This document shows, piece after piece, positions 41,742-53,364 of a DNA stretch of 64,000 bases. The DNA is taken from positions 1 through 64,000 of the forward strand of contig NZ_JARXVT010000005.1 of NCBI RefSeq assembly GCF_029892845.1. The letters run 5' to 3'. The stretch comes from Aurantimicrobium minutum. Its GTDB lineage: Bacteria > Actinomycetota > Actinomycetes > Actinomycetales > Microbacteriaceae. Every line of letters begins with the position of its first letter. The stretch's first letter is position 1. Both the position numbers and the translations under genes were made by a program. The notes below the pieces were generated by a model. The model had not been told where the DNA came from. It saw only the letters and a program-made list of their open reading frames with translations, and ran no database searches.

Positions 41742-41906
41742 GAAAGAGGAGTTATCTCCCACCCGTAACCCGCAACATCAGGTTACTGGGTTCTTGCACT
41801 CCGCCGGTTCAGCTTGCTGGGCAGGTAGGTCAGGGTGCCACAAGGTTTACCTTGTGTCGTGTTAACCACGGATGTATATCTGTGCTGCGCGTAAGACTCC
41901 TCTTTC
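41742..41906 (+). promoter_or_regulatory. Structured infC leader RNA
   Basis: GAAAGAGGAGT (41742-41752) and ACTCCTCTTTC (41896-41906) are exact complements and enclose about 140 nt. Inside, ACCC-GTAACC/GGTTAC-GGGT (41761-41791) and CACAAGGT/ACCTTGTG (41839-41856) form strong hairpins. The whole is a closed multi-branched shape preceding the ribosome-binding site, and could be an autoregulatory site for IF3 or L20, as the equivalent B. subtilis operon is controlled through its leader. The mechanism here is inferred. Confidence 0.6.
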
Positions 41907-41945
41907 TCCCCGTAAGGGTTTCAGAGAAATAACAAGGAGCACCGC

Positions 41946-42695
41946 ATTAGCGATCCACGTACAAACGACCGTATCCGCGTCCCTGAAGTTCGCCTCGTTG
42001 GTCCCAACGGCGAGCAGGTAGGTGTCGTGGCGATCGATGTTGCCCTTCGACTTGCACAGGAGGCTGACCTCGATCTCGTTGAGGTTGCTCCCGAAGCCAA
42101 GCCGCCGGTTGCAAAGATCATGGACTACGGAAAGTTCAAGTACGAAGCTGCGCAGAAGCTCAAGGAAGCTCGACGTAACCAGGCCAACACCATCCTCAAA
42201 GAGGTACGTTTCCGCCTGAAGATTGACGTTCACGACTACGAAACCAAGAAGAAGCGCGCAATCGGCTTCCTTAACGATGGTGACAAGGTCAAGGCCATGA
42301 TCCTTTTCCGCGGTCGTGAGCAGTCACGTCCCGAACAGGGTGTTCGCTTGCTTCAGAAGTTCGCTGAAGAAGTTGCAGAATTCGGCACCATCGAGTCCAG
42401 CCCCACCATTGATGGCCGCAACATGGTCATGATTATTGGTCCCCTCAAGAGCAAGTCCGAAGCCAAGGCAGAGCAGAACGCCAAGCGTGATGCCAACAAG
42501 CGTGGCGACAAGAAGGAAGCCAAGTCTGGCGAATCCGTTCTTGCTGTTGAAGATGACAAGGCAAATGCCGTTCAGGTTGTTGAAGCAGAAGTAGTTGCTG
42601 AAAAGCCTGCCAAGGCAGCCCCCAAGACCACAGCTACGAAAGCAGCTGCACCCAAGAAGTCCACCAAGTCGGTCTCAGACGAGCTCGACGACTAA
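41946..42695 (+). CDS. infC: Translation initiation factor IF-3 (ATT start)
   Basis: A 249-residue IF3, longer than the usual 180. Sequence after the start is [20 protein letters not shown], and the N-terminal domain, linker and C-terminal domain ([18 protein letters not shown], then [14 protein letters not shown]) are complete. The frame opens at ATT 41946 with AAGGAG 6 nt upstream; the next usable start, GTG 42027, would delete 27 conserved residues. ATT initiation is the classic self-control device of infC. A tail of about 70 residues rich in Lys/Ala/Pro ([20 protein letters not shown]) is an actinobacterial extension. rpmI and rplT follow. Confidence 0.9.
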   Translation: MSDPRTNDRIRVPEVRLVGPNGEQVGVVAIDVALRLAQEADLDLVEVAPEAKPPVAKIMDYGKFKYEAAQKLKEARRNQANTILKEVRFRLKIDVHDYETKKKRAIGFLNDGDKVKAMILFRGREQSRPEQGVRLLQKFAEEVAEFGTIESSPTIDGRNMVMIIGPLKSKSEAKAEQNAKRDANKRGDKKEAKSGESVLAVEDDKANAVQVVEAEVVAEKPAKAAPKTTATKAAAPKKSTKSVSDELDD

Positions 42696-42743
42696 AAGCC
42701 CCGCTTTCCCTCACCAGGGAATGTGAAACCCCAAGGAGATCCA

Positions 42744-42938
42744 ATGCCAAAGATGAAGACCCACTCCGGGTCCAAGAAGCGCTTCAAGGTAACCGGTACC
42801 GGCAAGCTCAAGAAGCAGCAGGCCGGCATGCGTCACAACCTCGAAGTTAAGTCGGGCAAGCGCAAGCGCAGCCTGAACCAGGACCAGATCCTGTCTCCAG
42901 CTGACTCCAAGGTCATCAAGAAGCTTCTCGGTCTGTAA
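42744..42938 (+). CDS. rpmI: 50S ribosomal protein L35
   Basis: A 64-residue basic protein: [20 protein letters not shown] is diagnostic of L35. CCAAGGAGATCC precedes the ATG at 42744. It stands between infC and rplT, the conserved order. Confidence 0.96.
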   Translation: MPKMKTHSGSKKRFKVTGTGKLKKQQAGMRHNLEVKSGKRKRSLNQDQILSPADSKVIKKLLGL

Positions 42939-42970
42939 TCAGACTTAGCGAATACTAAAAGGATAAGAAA

Positions 42971-43357
42971 ATGGCAAGAGTAAAAAGAGCCGTTAACGCT
43001 CACAAGAAGCGTCGCGTCATCCTCGAGCGCGCTAAGGGTTACCGCGGTCAGCGTTCGCGCCTGTACCGCAAGGCAAAAGAGCAGGTCATCCACTCGCTGG
43101 TCTACAGCTACCGCGACCGTCGTGCCCGCAAGGGTGACTTCCGTCGCCTCTGGATCCAGCGCATCAACGCAGCAAGCCGTGCAAACGGCCTGACCTACAA
43201 CCGTTTCATTCAGGGCCTCGCTCTGGCTGACATCCAGGTTGACCGTCGCATGCTTGCTGAGATCGCTGTAACCGATCCTGCAACCTTCACCCAGCTGGTT
43301 GAAGCTGCACGCAAGGCACTTCCTGCAGACACTTCTGCACCCAAGGTCAAGGCCTAA
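42971..43357 (+). CDS. rplT: 50S ribosomal protein L20
   Basis: A 128-residue basic rRNA-binding protein with the family start [20 protein letters not shown] and [20 protein letters not shown]. In many bacteria it also controls its operon by binding the leader; the infC leader here is a candidate target. GGATAAGAAA precedes the ATG. Confidence 0.96.
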   Translation: MARVKRAVNAHKKRRVILERAKGYRGQRSRLYRKAKEQVIHSLVYSYRDRRARKGDFRRLWIQRINAASRANGLTYNRFIQGLALADIQVDRRMLAEIAVTDPATFTQLVEAARKALPADTSAPKVKA

Positions 43358-43365
43358 GGAACATC

Positions 43366-44169
43366 ATGCTCGACAACCCCCGCGCTCCTCGCGTGAAGGC
43401 GGTTGCGAAGCTAGCCACGAGGGGAGCCCGGTCCGAGACCGGGCTCTTCCTCTTGGAAGGCCCGCAAGCCGTTTCAGAGGCATTGGCATATCGCCCACAG
43501 TTGATTGTGGAGCTCTATGCCACGCCCACCGCGCTTGAGCGCTACCAAGACATCGCAGCAACTGCTGTTGATGCCGGGGTAGATGTCGAGTTCGTTTCGG
43601 AAGAAGTCCTCGCCGCGATGGCGGACACGGTCACCCCGCAAGGATTCATTGCGGTCGTGCACCAGTTCCCCACGGCACTGAAGGAAATCTTCGCTGAAGA
43701 CCCCAAGCTGGTCATCATCCTCGAAGAGGTACGTGATCCCGGTAACTTGGGCACCATCATCCGTGTGGCAGATGCCGCCGGGGCTGATGCGGTCATATTG
43801 ACCGGTCGCTCGGTTGATCTCTACAACCCCAAGGTTGTGCGCTCCACCACGGGTTCCTTGTTCCACTTGCCCATCACGGTGGATGTAGAGCTGGAAAACG
43901 TACTTCCCTACGTTCGCGAAGCAGGGCTTCAGCTCCTCGCTGCGGACATCAAGGGTGAAGACCTCGTTCTAGCTCGAACCAATGGTGTCCTCGATGCTCC
44001 CACTGCGTGGTTATTCGGTAACGAAGCCCGCGGTTTGACCGATGAGCACTTTGCGATGGCAGAAAAAGCCATCACCGTGCCCATCTACGGAGATGCTGAA
44101 TCTATGAACTTGGCCACAGCTGCTGCTGTGCTCATCTACGAGAGCGCTTTCGCTCACAACAAGGCCTAG
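43366..44169 (+). CDS. TrmH-family (SpoU) RNA 2'-O-methyltransferase
   Basis: A 267-residue SPOUT methyltransferase. The N-terminal substrate domain is [19 protein letters not shown]...[11 protein letters not shown]; the trefoil-knot motifs are [19 protein letters not shown] near residue 125, [10 protein letters not shown], and [16 protein letters not shown]. It would methylate ribose in rRNA (RlmB-like) or tRNA; the exact site is unknown. It follows rplT by 8 nt and is often found between rplT and pheS. Confidence 0.92.
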   Translation: MLDNPRAPRVKAVAKLATRGARSETGLFLLEGPQAVSEALAYRPQLIVELYATPTALERYQDIAATAVDAGVDVEFVSEEVLAAMADTVTPQGFIAVVHQFPTALKEIFAEDPKLVIILEEVRDPGNLGTIIRVADAAGADAVILTGRSVDLYNPKVVRSTTGSLFHLPITVDVELENVLPYVREAGLQLLAADIKGEDLVLARTNGVLDAPTAWLFGNEARGLTDEHFAMAEKAITVPIYGDAESMNLATAAAVLIYESAFAHNKA

Positions 44170-44215
44170 CCTGTCGAGTCGGCTCTGGCCCACTCCCGAC
44201 ATAAAATTGAGAACT

Positions 44216-45256
44216 GTGTCTGCACCTACTGAAATCACCGAAGCAACCGTTACGGCTGCGGTTACTGACGCGCTGGCAGCTATTGCTGCCGCTGCGGATT
44301 CCGCAGCGCTGAAGGCTGTCCGCACTGCCCACGTGGGGGAGTCCTCGACTCTCGCCCAGTTGAACGCCCTGATGAAGGATGTTCCTGGCGACCAGAAGGC
44401 AGCTGCGGGCAAACTCGTCGGTCAGGCTAAGGGTGAAGTCAACCAGGCATTCGCTGCCCGTGAAGAAGCCATCGTGCGCGAGGAGCAGACTGCTCAACTT
44501 GCTGCCGAGAAGGTAGATGTCACTGCTGCAGCCTCGCGCTGGAGTGCAGGTGGACGCCACCCGCTCATGCTTCTACAGGAAAGCATTTGTGATGCCTTCG
44601 TCGGTATGGGCTGGGAAATTGCGGAAGGTCCAGAGCTCGAAGGTGAATGGTTCAACTTCGACGCCCTGAACTTTGATGCAGACCACCCTGCCCGCGCCAT
44701 GCAGGACACTTTCTTCGTTGAACCTGTTGACTCTCACTTGGTACTTCGCACCCACACATCACCTGTTCAGGTGCGCTCCATGCTGGAACGCGAAGTTCCT
44801 ATCTATGTCTTGGCTCCTGGTCGCGTGTACCGCACCGATGAACTCGATGCCACTCACACTCCTGTGTTCACCCAGGTCGAGGGTCTTGCCGTTGACAAGG
44901 GTCTGACCATGGCTCACTTGCGTGGAACGCTCGAGCACGCTGCGCGCATCATGTTCGGTGACGGCGCCAAGATTCGCCTGCGCCCCAACTACTTCCCCTT
45001 CACTGAGCCTTCTGCTGAACTCGATGTTTGGCACCCCACCTTTGCCGGTGGTGCACGCTGGATCGAGTGGGGTGGCTGTGGCATGGTGAACCCCAATGTT
45101 CTGCGCTCGGCAGGCATTGATCCTGAGGTCTACTCCGGTTTTGCTTTCGGTGTCGGCGTGGAGCGCACGCTCATGTTCCGCAACGACGTCAGCGACATGC
45201 ACGACATGGTCGAAGGCGATGTTCGCTTCAGCCAGCAGTTTGGAATGGTGGTCTGA
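44216..45256 (+). CDS. pheS: Phenylalanyl-tRNA synthetase alpha subunit
   Basis: A 346-residue class II aaRS subunit. The N-terminal coiled coil (about 1-90), then motif 2 region [32 protein letters not shown], and motif 3 [14 protein letters not shown]...[18 protein letters not shown] 44216 is preferred to TTG 44207 in the same frame; TAAAAT lies 8 nt before it. It overlaps pheT by one base (TGATG). Confidence 0.95.
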   Translation: MSAPTEITEATVTAAVTDALAAIAAAADSAALKAVRTAHVGESSTLAQLNALMKDVPGDQKAAAGKLVGQAKGEVNQAFAAREEAIVREEQTAQLAAEKVDVTAAASRWSAGGRHPLMLLQESICDAFVGMGWEIAEGPELEGEWFNFDALNFDADHPARAMQDTFFVEPVDSHLVLRTHTSPVQVRSMLEREVPIYVLAPGRVYRTDELDATHTPVFTQVEGLAVDKGLTMAHLRGTLEHAARIMFGDGAKIRLRPNYFPFTEPSAELDVWHPTFAGGARWIEWGGCGMVNPNVLRSAGIDPEVYSGFAFGVGVERTLMFRNDVSDMHDMVEGDVRFSQQFGMVV

Positions 45257-47796
45257 TGCGCGTCCCACTGAGTTGGCTCGGCGAATACGTCGACCTCGCC
45301 TCTGACATCACTCCTGAGCAGGTTCAAGCGGACCTGGTCAAGGTTGGCTTTGAAGAAGAAGACATCCACGGCGGAGACATTTCTGGCCCCATCGTGGTCG
45401 GTGAAGTTCTCGAATTCACTCCTGAAGAGCAGAACAATGGCAAGACCATTCGCTGGTGCCAGGTTCGCGTTGCTCCAGATGGTCAGGTCGCTGCCGATGG
45501 CGGCGACGCTATCCACGGCATCGTCTGTGGTGCTGGAAACTTCTTTGTTGGTGACAAGGTTGTTGTCACACTTCCCGGTGCTGTTCTGCCTGGCCCGTTC
45601 CCGATTGCTGCACGCAAGACCTACGGACACGTTTCCGACGGCATGATGGCCTCGGCCAAGGAATTGGGCCTCGGCGAAGGTCACGACGGCATTATTCGTC
45701 TGGCAGAGATGGGCCTTGACCCTGAGGTTGGCACTGATGCACTCGAGCTGCTCGGCCTGTCTGAGTCTGCTGTGGAGATCAATGTCACACCTGACCGCGG
45801 ATATGCGTTCTCTATTCGCGGTGTTGCCCGTGAATACGCTCACTCAACCGGTGCTGCATTCCGTGACCCTGCAACGGAGGTCATCTCCGCTCACGGTGTG
45901 ACGGAAGCAAAGAAATTTGGCACCGAATTTCCTGTTTCTGTCGACGATAAGGCGCCGATTCGTGGACGCGTGGGCTCGAATGTCTTTGCTAGCCGCATTG
46001 TGCGCGGCATTGATGCTACCGCTCCCACTCCGTCGTGGATGGTGTCGAGGCTGAAGCTTGCAGGCATTCGTACCATCTCGCTTCCGGTTGATATCTCGAA
46101 CTACGTCATGATCGAGATGGGTCAGCCCAACCACGCGTATGACCTCGACAAGCTCTCTGGAGACATTGTTGTTCGTCGCGCCGCTCAGGGTGAGAAGATC
46201 GTCACCCTCGATGAAGTAGAGCGCACGCTAGACATCGAAGACCTGCTGATCACCTCAGGCGGTAAGGCGATTGGTCTTGCAGGCGTGATGGGTGGTGCAG
46301 ATACTGAGATCACTGACGGCACGACCAACGTGCTCATTGAAGCTGCCAACTTCGATCCCGTATCGATTGCACGTTCAGCACGCCGACACAAGCTTCACTC
46401 CGAAGCTTCCAAGCGTTTTGAACGCGGAGTGGACCCCGAAGTTGCTGCTGTTGCAGCAGGCCGCGTTGCTCAGCTTCTGGTTGAACTTGCTGGCGGGGAG
46501 ATCGTGGATGAAGGTTCCTACTTCAACCACTTTGCAGCTCCCGTTGCTATTGAACTTCCTGCCGGTTTTGTGACCAACCTCATTGGTCTCGAATACACCG
46601 ACAAGCAGATCGAGTCCTCGCTGACCGAAATCGGGTGTGCTGTCGCCAAGTTAGGCACGGGATTCTCTGTCACTCCACCCACCTGGCGTCCTGACCTCAC
46701 TGACAAGTGGACTCTGGCAGAAGAAGTGGCCCGTATTGTCGGCTACCACCTGATTCCTGCAGTTCTTCCTGTGGCGCCTCCTGGACGCGGTTACACCGTC
46801 GCCCAGGACGTGCGCCGCCGCGTTTCCAACACCCTGGCCGCTACTGGCCACACCGAGGTGCTGAGCTATCCCTTCTTTGATGAAGAGACCAACAATCTCT
46901 TTGGTTCGGCAACTGAGAAGAGCGTTCCTCAGGTTCGCCTAGCTAACGCATTGGATGCAACCCAGGGTTGGATGCGCACATCGCTACTTCCAGGTCTTAT
47001 TGGCACCGCTGCTCGCAACCGCTCCCGCGGAATGACTGACTTGGCCCTGTTTGAGACTGGTCTGGTGTTCCTTCCTGAGCAGGGAAAGACCTACGGTCAG
47101 GACATCGTTGCTGGTGGAGTTCGTCCCGCACCTGATGTGGAAGCCAAACTCTATGCCGGCATCCCACCCCAGCCCCGCTACATCTCTGGTTTGTTTGTGG
47201 GAGATGCCATCTCTAAGCAGGTTGGCCAGAAAGCTGTTGCTTACGACTGGCAGGACGCGCTCTCCGCTGTGCAGCAGATTGCTCTCGGTGCAGGAATCCA
47301 GATCTCTGTACGCCAGGGAAGTCACAAGGCATTCCACCCCGGTCGCACTGCAGAGCTGCTCCTAGGTGATGCTGTTATCGGATATGCCGGTGAACTCCTG
47401 CCTTCCGTGGCTGAAGACGCACACCTTCCACGCACTGTTGCTGCATTTGAATTGAACCTGGATGCTGTGACGGATGCTGCTGGTGTTCCTCACGTGGCTG
47501 TGGATGTCAAGACAATGCCTGCGGCAACCCAAGACCTCTCTCTTGTTGTCGCAGACACTATCCCTGCATCAGATGTTCTTGATGCTGTGGTGGAAGGTGC
47601 GGGAGAACTGCTGGAAACAGCAACTCTTGTGGATGTCTACCAAGGCACAGGAATTCCAGAAGGCCAGCGTTCGCTGACCTTCGCTCTGCGATTCCGTGCT
47701 GAAGACCGCACACTTACTGCTGCTGAAGCAACAGCTTCCAAGGAAGCTGGTGTTGCGCTCGCCGCATCACGCTTCGGTGCGACTATTCGCGAGTAG
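45256..47796 (+). CDS. pheT: Phenylalanyl-tRNA synthetase beta subunit
   Basis: An 846-residue subunit that forms the (alpha-beta)2 enzyme with PheS. It has the N-terminal tRNA-binding OB domain (GPIVVGEVLEFTPEEQNNGK), the B3/B4 editing domain around residues 210-400 (RSARRHKLHSEASKRFERGV), the B5 domain, the catalytic-like core and the C-terminal FDX-ACB domain (LVDVYQGTGIPEGQRSLTFA). The ATG overlaps the pheS stop. Confidence 0.96.
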   Translation: MRVPLSWLGEYVDLASDITPEQVQADLVKVGFEEEDIHGGDISGPIVVGEVLEFTPEEQNNGKTIRWCQVRVAPDGQVAADGGDAIHGIVCGAGNFFVGDKVVVTLPGAVLPGPFPIAARKTYGHVSDGMMASAKELGLGEGHDGIIRLAEMGLDPEVGTDALELLGLSESAVEINVTPDRGYAFSIRGVAREYAHSTGAAFRDPATEVISAHGVTEAKKFGTEFPVSVDDKAPIRGRVGSNVFASRIVRGIDATAPTPSWMVSRLKLAGIRTISLPVDISNYVMIEMGQPNHAYDLDKLSGDIVVRRAAQGEKIVTLDEVERTLDIEDLLITSGGKAIGLAGVMGGADTEITDGTTNVLIEAANFDPVSIARSARRHKLHSEASKRFERGVDPEVAAVAAGRVAQLLVELAGGEIVDEGSYFNHFAAPVAIELPAGFVTNLIGLEYTDKQIESSLTEIGCAVAKLGTGFSVTPPTWRPDLTDKWTLAEEVARIVGYHLIPAVLPVAPPGRGYTVAQDVRRRVSNTLAATGHTEVLSYPFFDEETNNLFGSATEKSVPQVRLANALDATQGWMRTSLLPGLIGTAARNRSRGMTDLALFETGLVFLPEQGKTYGQDIVAGGVRPAPDVEAKLYAGIPPQPRYISGLFVGDAISKQVGQKAVAYDWQDALSAVQQIALGAGIQISVRQGSHKAFHPGRTAELLLGDAVIGYAGELLPSVAEDAHLPRTVAAFELNLDAVTDAAGVPHVAVDVKTMPAATQDLSLVVADTIPASDVLDAVVEGAGELLETATLVDVYQGTGIPEGQRSLTFALRFRAEDRTLTAAEATASKEAGVALAASRFGATIRE

Positions 47797-47844
47797 GCAT
47801 CGCCACGCCTTCATCAGGGTTCAATAACTGGTTGAAGGTTTAGA

Positions 47845-47850
47845 TAGAGT
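47845..47850 (+). promoter_or_regulatory. -10 hexamer of a likely leaderless promoter for argC
   Basis: TAGAGT, spacer TATCTA (6 nt), then the argC ATG. It starts the arginine unit. Confidence 0.58.
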
Positions 47851-47856
47851 TATCTA

Positions 47857-48900
47857 ATGACATACTCGGTTGCCATTGCTGGAGCCAGCGGTTACGCCGG
47901 TGGCGAGGTCCTGCGCCTGCTCGCTGGACACCCCGAGTTTGAGGTGCGCACAGTTACCGCACACTCCAATGCAGGTCAGCGTTTGGTTGATGTTCAACCC
48001 CATCTGCGCAGCTACGGCGACCTTGTGCTCAAGGACACCTCTGCTGAGATTCTTGCTGGTCATGACGTTGTTTTCCTTGCACTGCCCCACGGTTCTTCAG
48101 GTGCGCTCGCCGCACAACTGAGTGCTGACACACTCGTCATTGATTGTGGTGCGGATCACCGTCTTGAAGATGAAGAAGACTGGGCTGCTTTCTATGGTGG
48201 AGAGTTCAACTCTGCATGGACCTATGGCATCCCTGAGCTTCCTCTTTCCTCCGGTTCGCAGCGTGAATTCCTTGCTGGAACCAAGCGCATTGCCGCCCCT
48301 GGCTGCAATGCTTCTGCAATCTCTCTTGCCATCGCACCCGGCGTTCAGGCAGAACTCATTGAAGCCATAGATATCGTTTCGGTTCTCTCCGTTGGCCCTT
48401 CTGGAGCTGGAAAGAGCCTCAAGGTTGACCTGTTGGCCAGTGAAATCATGGGATCCGCTTCTGCGTATGCCGTCGGTGGTGTCCACCGTCACACTCCAGA
48501 GATTGCTCAGAACTTGCGCAAGGCAGGCGCTGCTGAAGTTACTGTGTCGATGACTCCTGTGCTGGTACCCATGTCTCGTGGCATCTTGGCCACCACTACT
48601 GCGCGTATCAAGCCCGGCGTGACGCTAGAAAAGCTCCACGCTGCGTGGAGCGCTGCGTATGCGAATGAGCCGTTTGTTCAGGTGCTGCCTCTAGGTCAGT
48701 TCCCACGCACTGCTGACACTGTGGGCGCAAACACCTGCTTGATTGGTCTTGCTCTTGATGAGAACGCCGGTCGCGTCGTTGTTATCAGTGCCCTCGACAA
48801 CCTGACCAAGGGAACTGCGGGAGCTGCTATTCAGTCGGCCAACATTGCCCTGGGTATTCCCGAAACCACTGGTTTGACCACGAATGGAGTTGCACCGTGA
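47857..48900 (+). CDS. argC: N-acetyl-gamma-glutamyl-phosphate reductase
   Basis: A 347-residue NADPH reductase, third step of arginine synthesis. It starts with the Rossmann motif [13 protein letters not shown], and has the catalytic Cys in [15 protein letters not shown] near residue 149 and the substrate His in GGVHRHTPE. Its stop overlaps argJ by 4 bp. Confidence 0.96.
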   Translation: MTYSVAIAGASGYAGGEVLRLLAGHPEFEVRTVTAHSNAGQRLVDVQPHLRSYGDLVLKDTSAEILAGHDVVFLALPHGSSGALAAQLSADTLVIDCGADHRLEDEEDWAAFYGGEFNSAWTYGIPELPLSSGSQREFLAGTKRIAAPGCNASAISLAIAPGVQAELIEAIDIVSVLSVGPSGAGKSLKVDLLASEIMGSASAYAVGGVHRHTPEIAQNLRKAGAAEVTVSMTPVLVPMSRGILATTTARIKPGVTLEKLHAAWSAAYANEPFVQVLPLGQFPRTADTVGANTCLIGLALDENAGRVVVISALDNLTKGTAGAAIQSANIALGIPETTGLTTNGVAP

Positions 48901-50066
48901 GTGTGACCGCTGCAGCCGGCTTTAGTGCCGCAGGTGTTGTGTGTGGACTGAAGTCCACTGGAAAGAAGGATTTCGCCATGGTGCGAAACCTGGGGCCCTT
49001 GAAGTCTGTGGCTGCTGTGTTCACTTCGAACCGCTGCAAGGCAAACCCTATTCTGTGGAGCCAGCAAGTCATGGCCGATCCAGTCGTGGAAGCCATTGTG
49101 TTGAACTCGGGTGGAGCTAATTGCTACACCGGTGCTCGTGGATTCCAAACCACGCATGCAACTGCAGAAGCTGTTGCAGAGCGTCTCGAAGTTTCCGCTG
49201 GTGATGTGCTGGTGTGTTCCACCGGCCTGATTGGCGAACAACTCGACCTGGACAAGCTCAAGACCGGCGTCTGGGATTCAGGCCTGGAAGTACTTTCTGA
49301 GGCTGGAACCAGTGAACAAGCAGGCATTGATGCCGCTCACGCCATTATGACCACTGACTCAGTTCCCAAGATGTCTGTTTCTACCGGAGCTGGATACACT
49401 ATCGGTGGAATGGCCAAGGGTGCCGGCATGCTCGCACCAGGACTGGCCACCATGCTCGTTGTTATCACGACGGATGCTGTACTTTCGAGCGAACAGCTCG
49501 ACACTGCCCTTCGTGCATCAACTCGTGTCACTTTTGACCGTCTGGACTCTGACGGCTGTATGTCTACTAATGACCAGGTGACCCTGATGGCCTCTGGCGC
49601 TTCTGGGGTGGAGCCTGAGCTTTCTGAATTCACTGCTCGTTTGACGCAGTTGTGCCGCGACCTAGCCATTCAGCTCCAGAAGGATGCAGAAGGCGCGAGC
49701 CACAACATCCACATCACCGTTTCAGGTGCTGCGTCAGAGCAGGATGCCGTGGACGTGGCTCGAGCTGTCAGTCGCTCTAACCTCTTCAAAGCAGCCATCT
49801 TTGGCAATGACCCCAACTGGGGACGTGTGCTGGCGGCTGTGGGAACAACTTCTGCTGAGTTCGATCCCTACAACATTGATGTCAGCTTCAATGGTGTTGC
49901 CGTCTGCACTGCGGGGGAGCCTGATCAGTCTCGTGACTTGGTAGACCTCACTCCTCGCGAGGTGGATATTCGTATTGAACTCCACAGTGGTAACGAAACT
50001 GCCACTATTTGGACCAACGATTTGACCCACGACTACGTGCACGAAAACAGCGCGTACGCGAGCTAG
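48897..50066 (+). CDS. argJ: Bifunctional ornithine acetyltransferase / N-acetylglutamate synthase
   Basis: A 389-residue N-terminal-nucleophile enzyme that recycles acetyl groups and may also make N-acetylglutamate. The autocleavage motif is [20 protein letters not shown], with cleavage before the Thr of ATML. GTG 48897 overlaps the argC stop. The presence of argJ indicates the cyclic pathway. Confidence 0.95.
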   Translation: MSVTAAAGFSAAGVVCGLKSTGKKDFAMVRNLGPLKSVAAVFTSNRCKANPILWSQQVMADPVVEAIVLNSGGANCYTGARGFQTTHATAEAVAERLEVSAGDVLVCSTGLIGEQLDLDKLKTGVWDSGLEVLSEAGTSEQAGIDAAHAIMTTDSVPKMSVSTGAGYTIGGMAKGAGMLAPGLATMLVVITTDAVLSSEQLDTALRASTRVTFDRLDSDGCMSTNDQVTLMASGASGVEPELSEFTARLTQLCRDLAIQLQKDAEGASHNIHITVSGAASEQDAVDVARAVSRSNLFKAAIFGNDPNWGRVLAAVGTTSAEFDPYNIDVSFNGVAVCTAGEPDQSRDLVDLTPREVDIRIELHSGNETATIWTNDLTHDYVHENSAYAS

Positions 50067-50082
50067 AACTCAAGGATTACTC

Positions 50083-50976
50083 ATGACACAAATGCGTGAA
50101 GAAGACGCAGCAGCAACTATCAAAGCTGCCACGCTGATTGAGTCGCTGACGTGGCTCAAGAAGTTCAATGACCAGATCATTGTGGTCAAGTTTGGTGGCA
50201 ATGCCATGGTGAGCGAAGAACTCACTCGTGCGTTTGCCGAAGACATGGTGTACCTGCGCACAGTGGGTATCAAGCCCGTTGTTGTTCACGGCGGTGGCCC
50301 TCAGATCACCAAGATGCTGGAACGTCTGGGAATTGAGAGCGAATTCCGTGGTGGTTACCGCGTCACTAGTCCCGAAGCCATGGAAGTGGTTCGTATGGTG
50401 CTCACTGGTCAGGTCTCGCGTGATTTGGTTGGCCACATGAACGAACATGGCCCACTTGCTGCTTCCATCTCAGGTGAAGATGCTGGCTTATTTGTCGGCG
50501 AGCGTCGCGGTGTCGAAATCGACGGTGAAATGGTTGACCTGGGTCTCGTCGGCGACGTTGTCGCCGTTGACCCAGAAGCAGTTCATGCTCTGATTGATGC
50601 AGGGCGTATTCCCGTGGTGTCCTCGATTGCTCCAGATAAGGACACACCCGGACAGTCACTCAATGTGAATGCTGATGCCGCAGCTGCCTCGCTTGCTGTT
50701 GCTCTAGGCGCTGCCAAGCTCGTGATTCTTACTGATGTTGCTGGTCTTTATAGCGATTGGCCCAACATGGACTCACTCGTTTCAGAAATCGGTGCTGATG
50801 AACTTCGTGAACTGCTGCCTTCGCTCGAATCGGGAATGATCCCGAAGATGTCGGCCTGTTTAGAAGCTGTTGATGGGGGAGTGCCCAAGGCTGCCATCAT
50901 CGATGGCCGTAACCCTCACTCGATTTTGCTCGAAATCTTTACCCAGACCGGTTCTGGAACGGAAGTAGTGGCCTGA
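50083..50976 (+). CDS. argB: Acetylglutamate kinase
   Basis: A 297-residue amino-acid kinase phosphorylating N-acetylglutamate. The nucleotide loop is VVKFGGNAM near residue 33, [12 protein letters not shown] near 63 and ISGEDAGLF and LTDVAGLY follow. The N-terminal helix ([16 protein letters not shown]) is the extension found in arginine-inhibited kinases, so feedback inhibition is likely. AAGGATT precedes the ATG; the stop overlaps argF by one base. Confidence 0.95.
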   Translation: MTQMREEDAAATIKAATLIESLTWLKKFNDQIIVVKFGGNAMVSEELTRAFAEDMVYLRTVGIKPVVVHGGGPQITKMLERLGIESEFRGGYRVTSPEAMEVVRMVLTGQVSRDLVGHMNEHGPLAASISGEDAGLFVGERRGVEIDGEMVDLGLVGDVVAVDPEAVHALIDAGRIPVVSSIAPDKDTPGQSLNVNADAAAASLAVALGAAKLVILTDVAGLYSDWPNMDSLVSEIGADELRELLPSLESGMIPKMSACLEAVDGGVPKAAIIDGRNPHSILLEIFTQTGSGTEVVA

Positions 50977-51899
50977 TGACTAAGCACTTCCTTCGTGATG
51001 ATGACATCACTCAGGCAGAACAGACAGAGATTCTTGACCTCGCTGTTGCACTGAAGGCTCAGCCCTATTGCGAAAAGCCACTTGCAGGTCCTCAGACCGT
51101 CGCTGTCATCTTCGACAAGACCTCCACACGAACACGTGTCTCCTTTGCCGTGGGTATTGCTGATCTCGGCGGTGTTCCGCTAATTATGGACTCAGGTTCC
51201 AGCCAACTCGGTGCCAAGGAATCTGTTTCAGATACTGCTCGTGTCCTGGAGCGCATGGTTGGTGCGATTGTCTGGCGCACGTTCTCTCAAGCTGGTTTGG
51301 AAGAGATGGCTGCTGGAACAACCGTTCCAGTTGTGAATGCGCTGAGCGATGAATTCCACCCTTGCCAGCTTCTGGCAGATCTGCTCACTATTCGTGAACA
51401 TAAGGGTTCTCTTGGGGGACTTACCGTGGCTTTCGTCGGTGACGGCAGCAGCAACATGGCGCACTCGTACTTGCTTGCCTGCGCTGTTGCTGGAATGCAC
51501 GTGCGCATTGCTGCCCCCGCTGGTTACCAGCCTGACCCTGCCATCGTTCGCGATGCAGACGAGATTTCAGTGGAAACCGGCGGCTCTGTTGCTGTGACCG
51601 AGGATGCAGCACTTGCTGTTGATGGTGCTGATGTTGTCGTTACTGACACCTGGGTGTCGATGGGGCAAGAAGACCAGAAGGCGCAGCGTGTTGCTGATTT
51701 TGGTGCGTACCAAGTTGATGCTGCGCTGATGGCCAAGGCGGATGCGGCTGCAATCTTCCTGCACTGCTTACCTGCCTACCGTGGCTATGAAGTTTCTGCA
51801 GATGTGATCGACGGCAAGCAGAGCGTGATCTGGGATGAAGCAGAGAACCGCCTGCATGCTCAGAAAGCTCTGTTGACCTGGCTGCTACGCCACAAGTAA
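50976..51899 (+). CDS. argF: Ornithine carbamoyltransferase
   Basis: A 307-residue carbamoyltransferase making citrulline. The carbamoyl phosphate motif is KTSTRTRVSF near residue 48, HPCQ is in SDEFHPCQLLAD, and HCLPAYRG near 263 carries the catalytic Cys. In most actinobacteria argD stands between argB and argF, but here ATG follows argB directly (TGATG). Confidence 0.95.
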   Translation: MTKHFLRDDDITQAEQTEILDLAVALKAQPYCEKPLAGPQTVAVIFDKTSTRTRVSFAVGIADLGGVPLIMDSGSSQLGAKESVSDTARVLERMVGAIVWRTFSQAGLEEMAAGTTVPVVNALSDEFHPCQLLADLLTIREHKGSLGGLTVAFVGDGSSNMAHSYLLACAVAGMHVRIAAPAGYQPDPAIVRDADEISVETGGSVAVTEDAALAVDGADVVVTDTWVSMGQEDQKAQRVADFGAYQVDAALMAKADAAAIFLHCLPAYRGYEVSADVIDGKQSVIWDEAENRLHAQKALLTWLLRHK

Positions 51900-51912
51900 T
51901 TCCTGACAACCC

Positions 51913-51918
51913 TAGGAT
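51913..51918 (+). promoter_or_regulatory. -10 hexamer of a likely leaderless promoter for argH
   Basis: TAGGAT, spacer TGAACC (6 nt), then the ATG at 51925. Confidence 0.58.
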
Positions 51919-51921
51919 TGA

Positions 51922-53364
<1,443 letters not shown>

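Noticed and set aside
41414-41743. Forward-strand frames overlapping the DUF1844 gene and the infC promoter
   Set aside because: No ribosome-binding site, and DUF1844 on the reverse strand is a recognised neighbour of infC.
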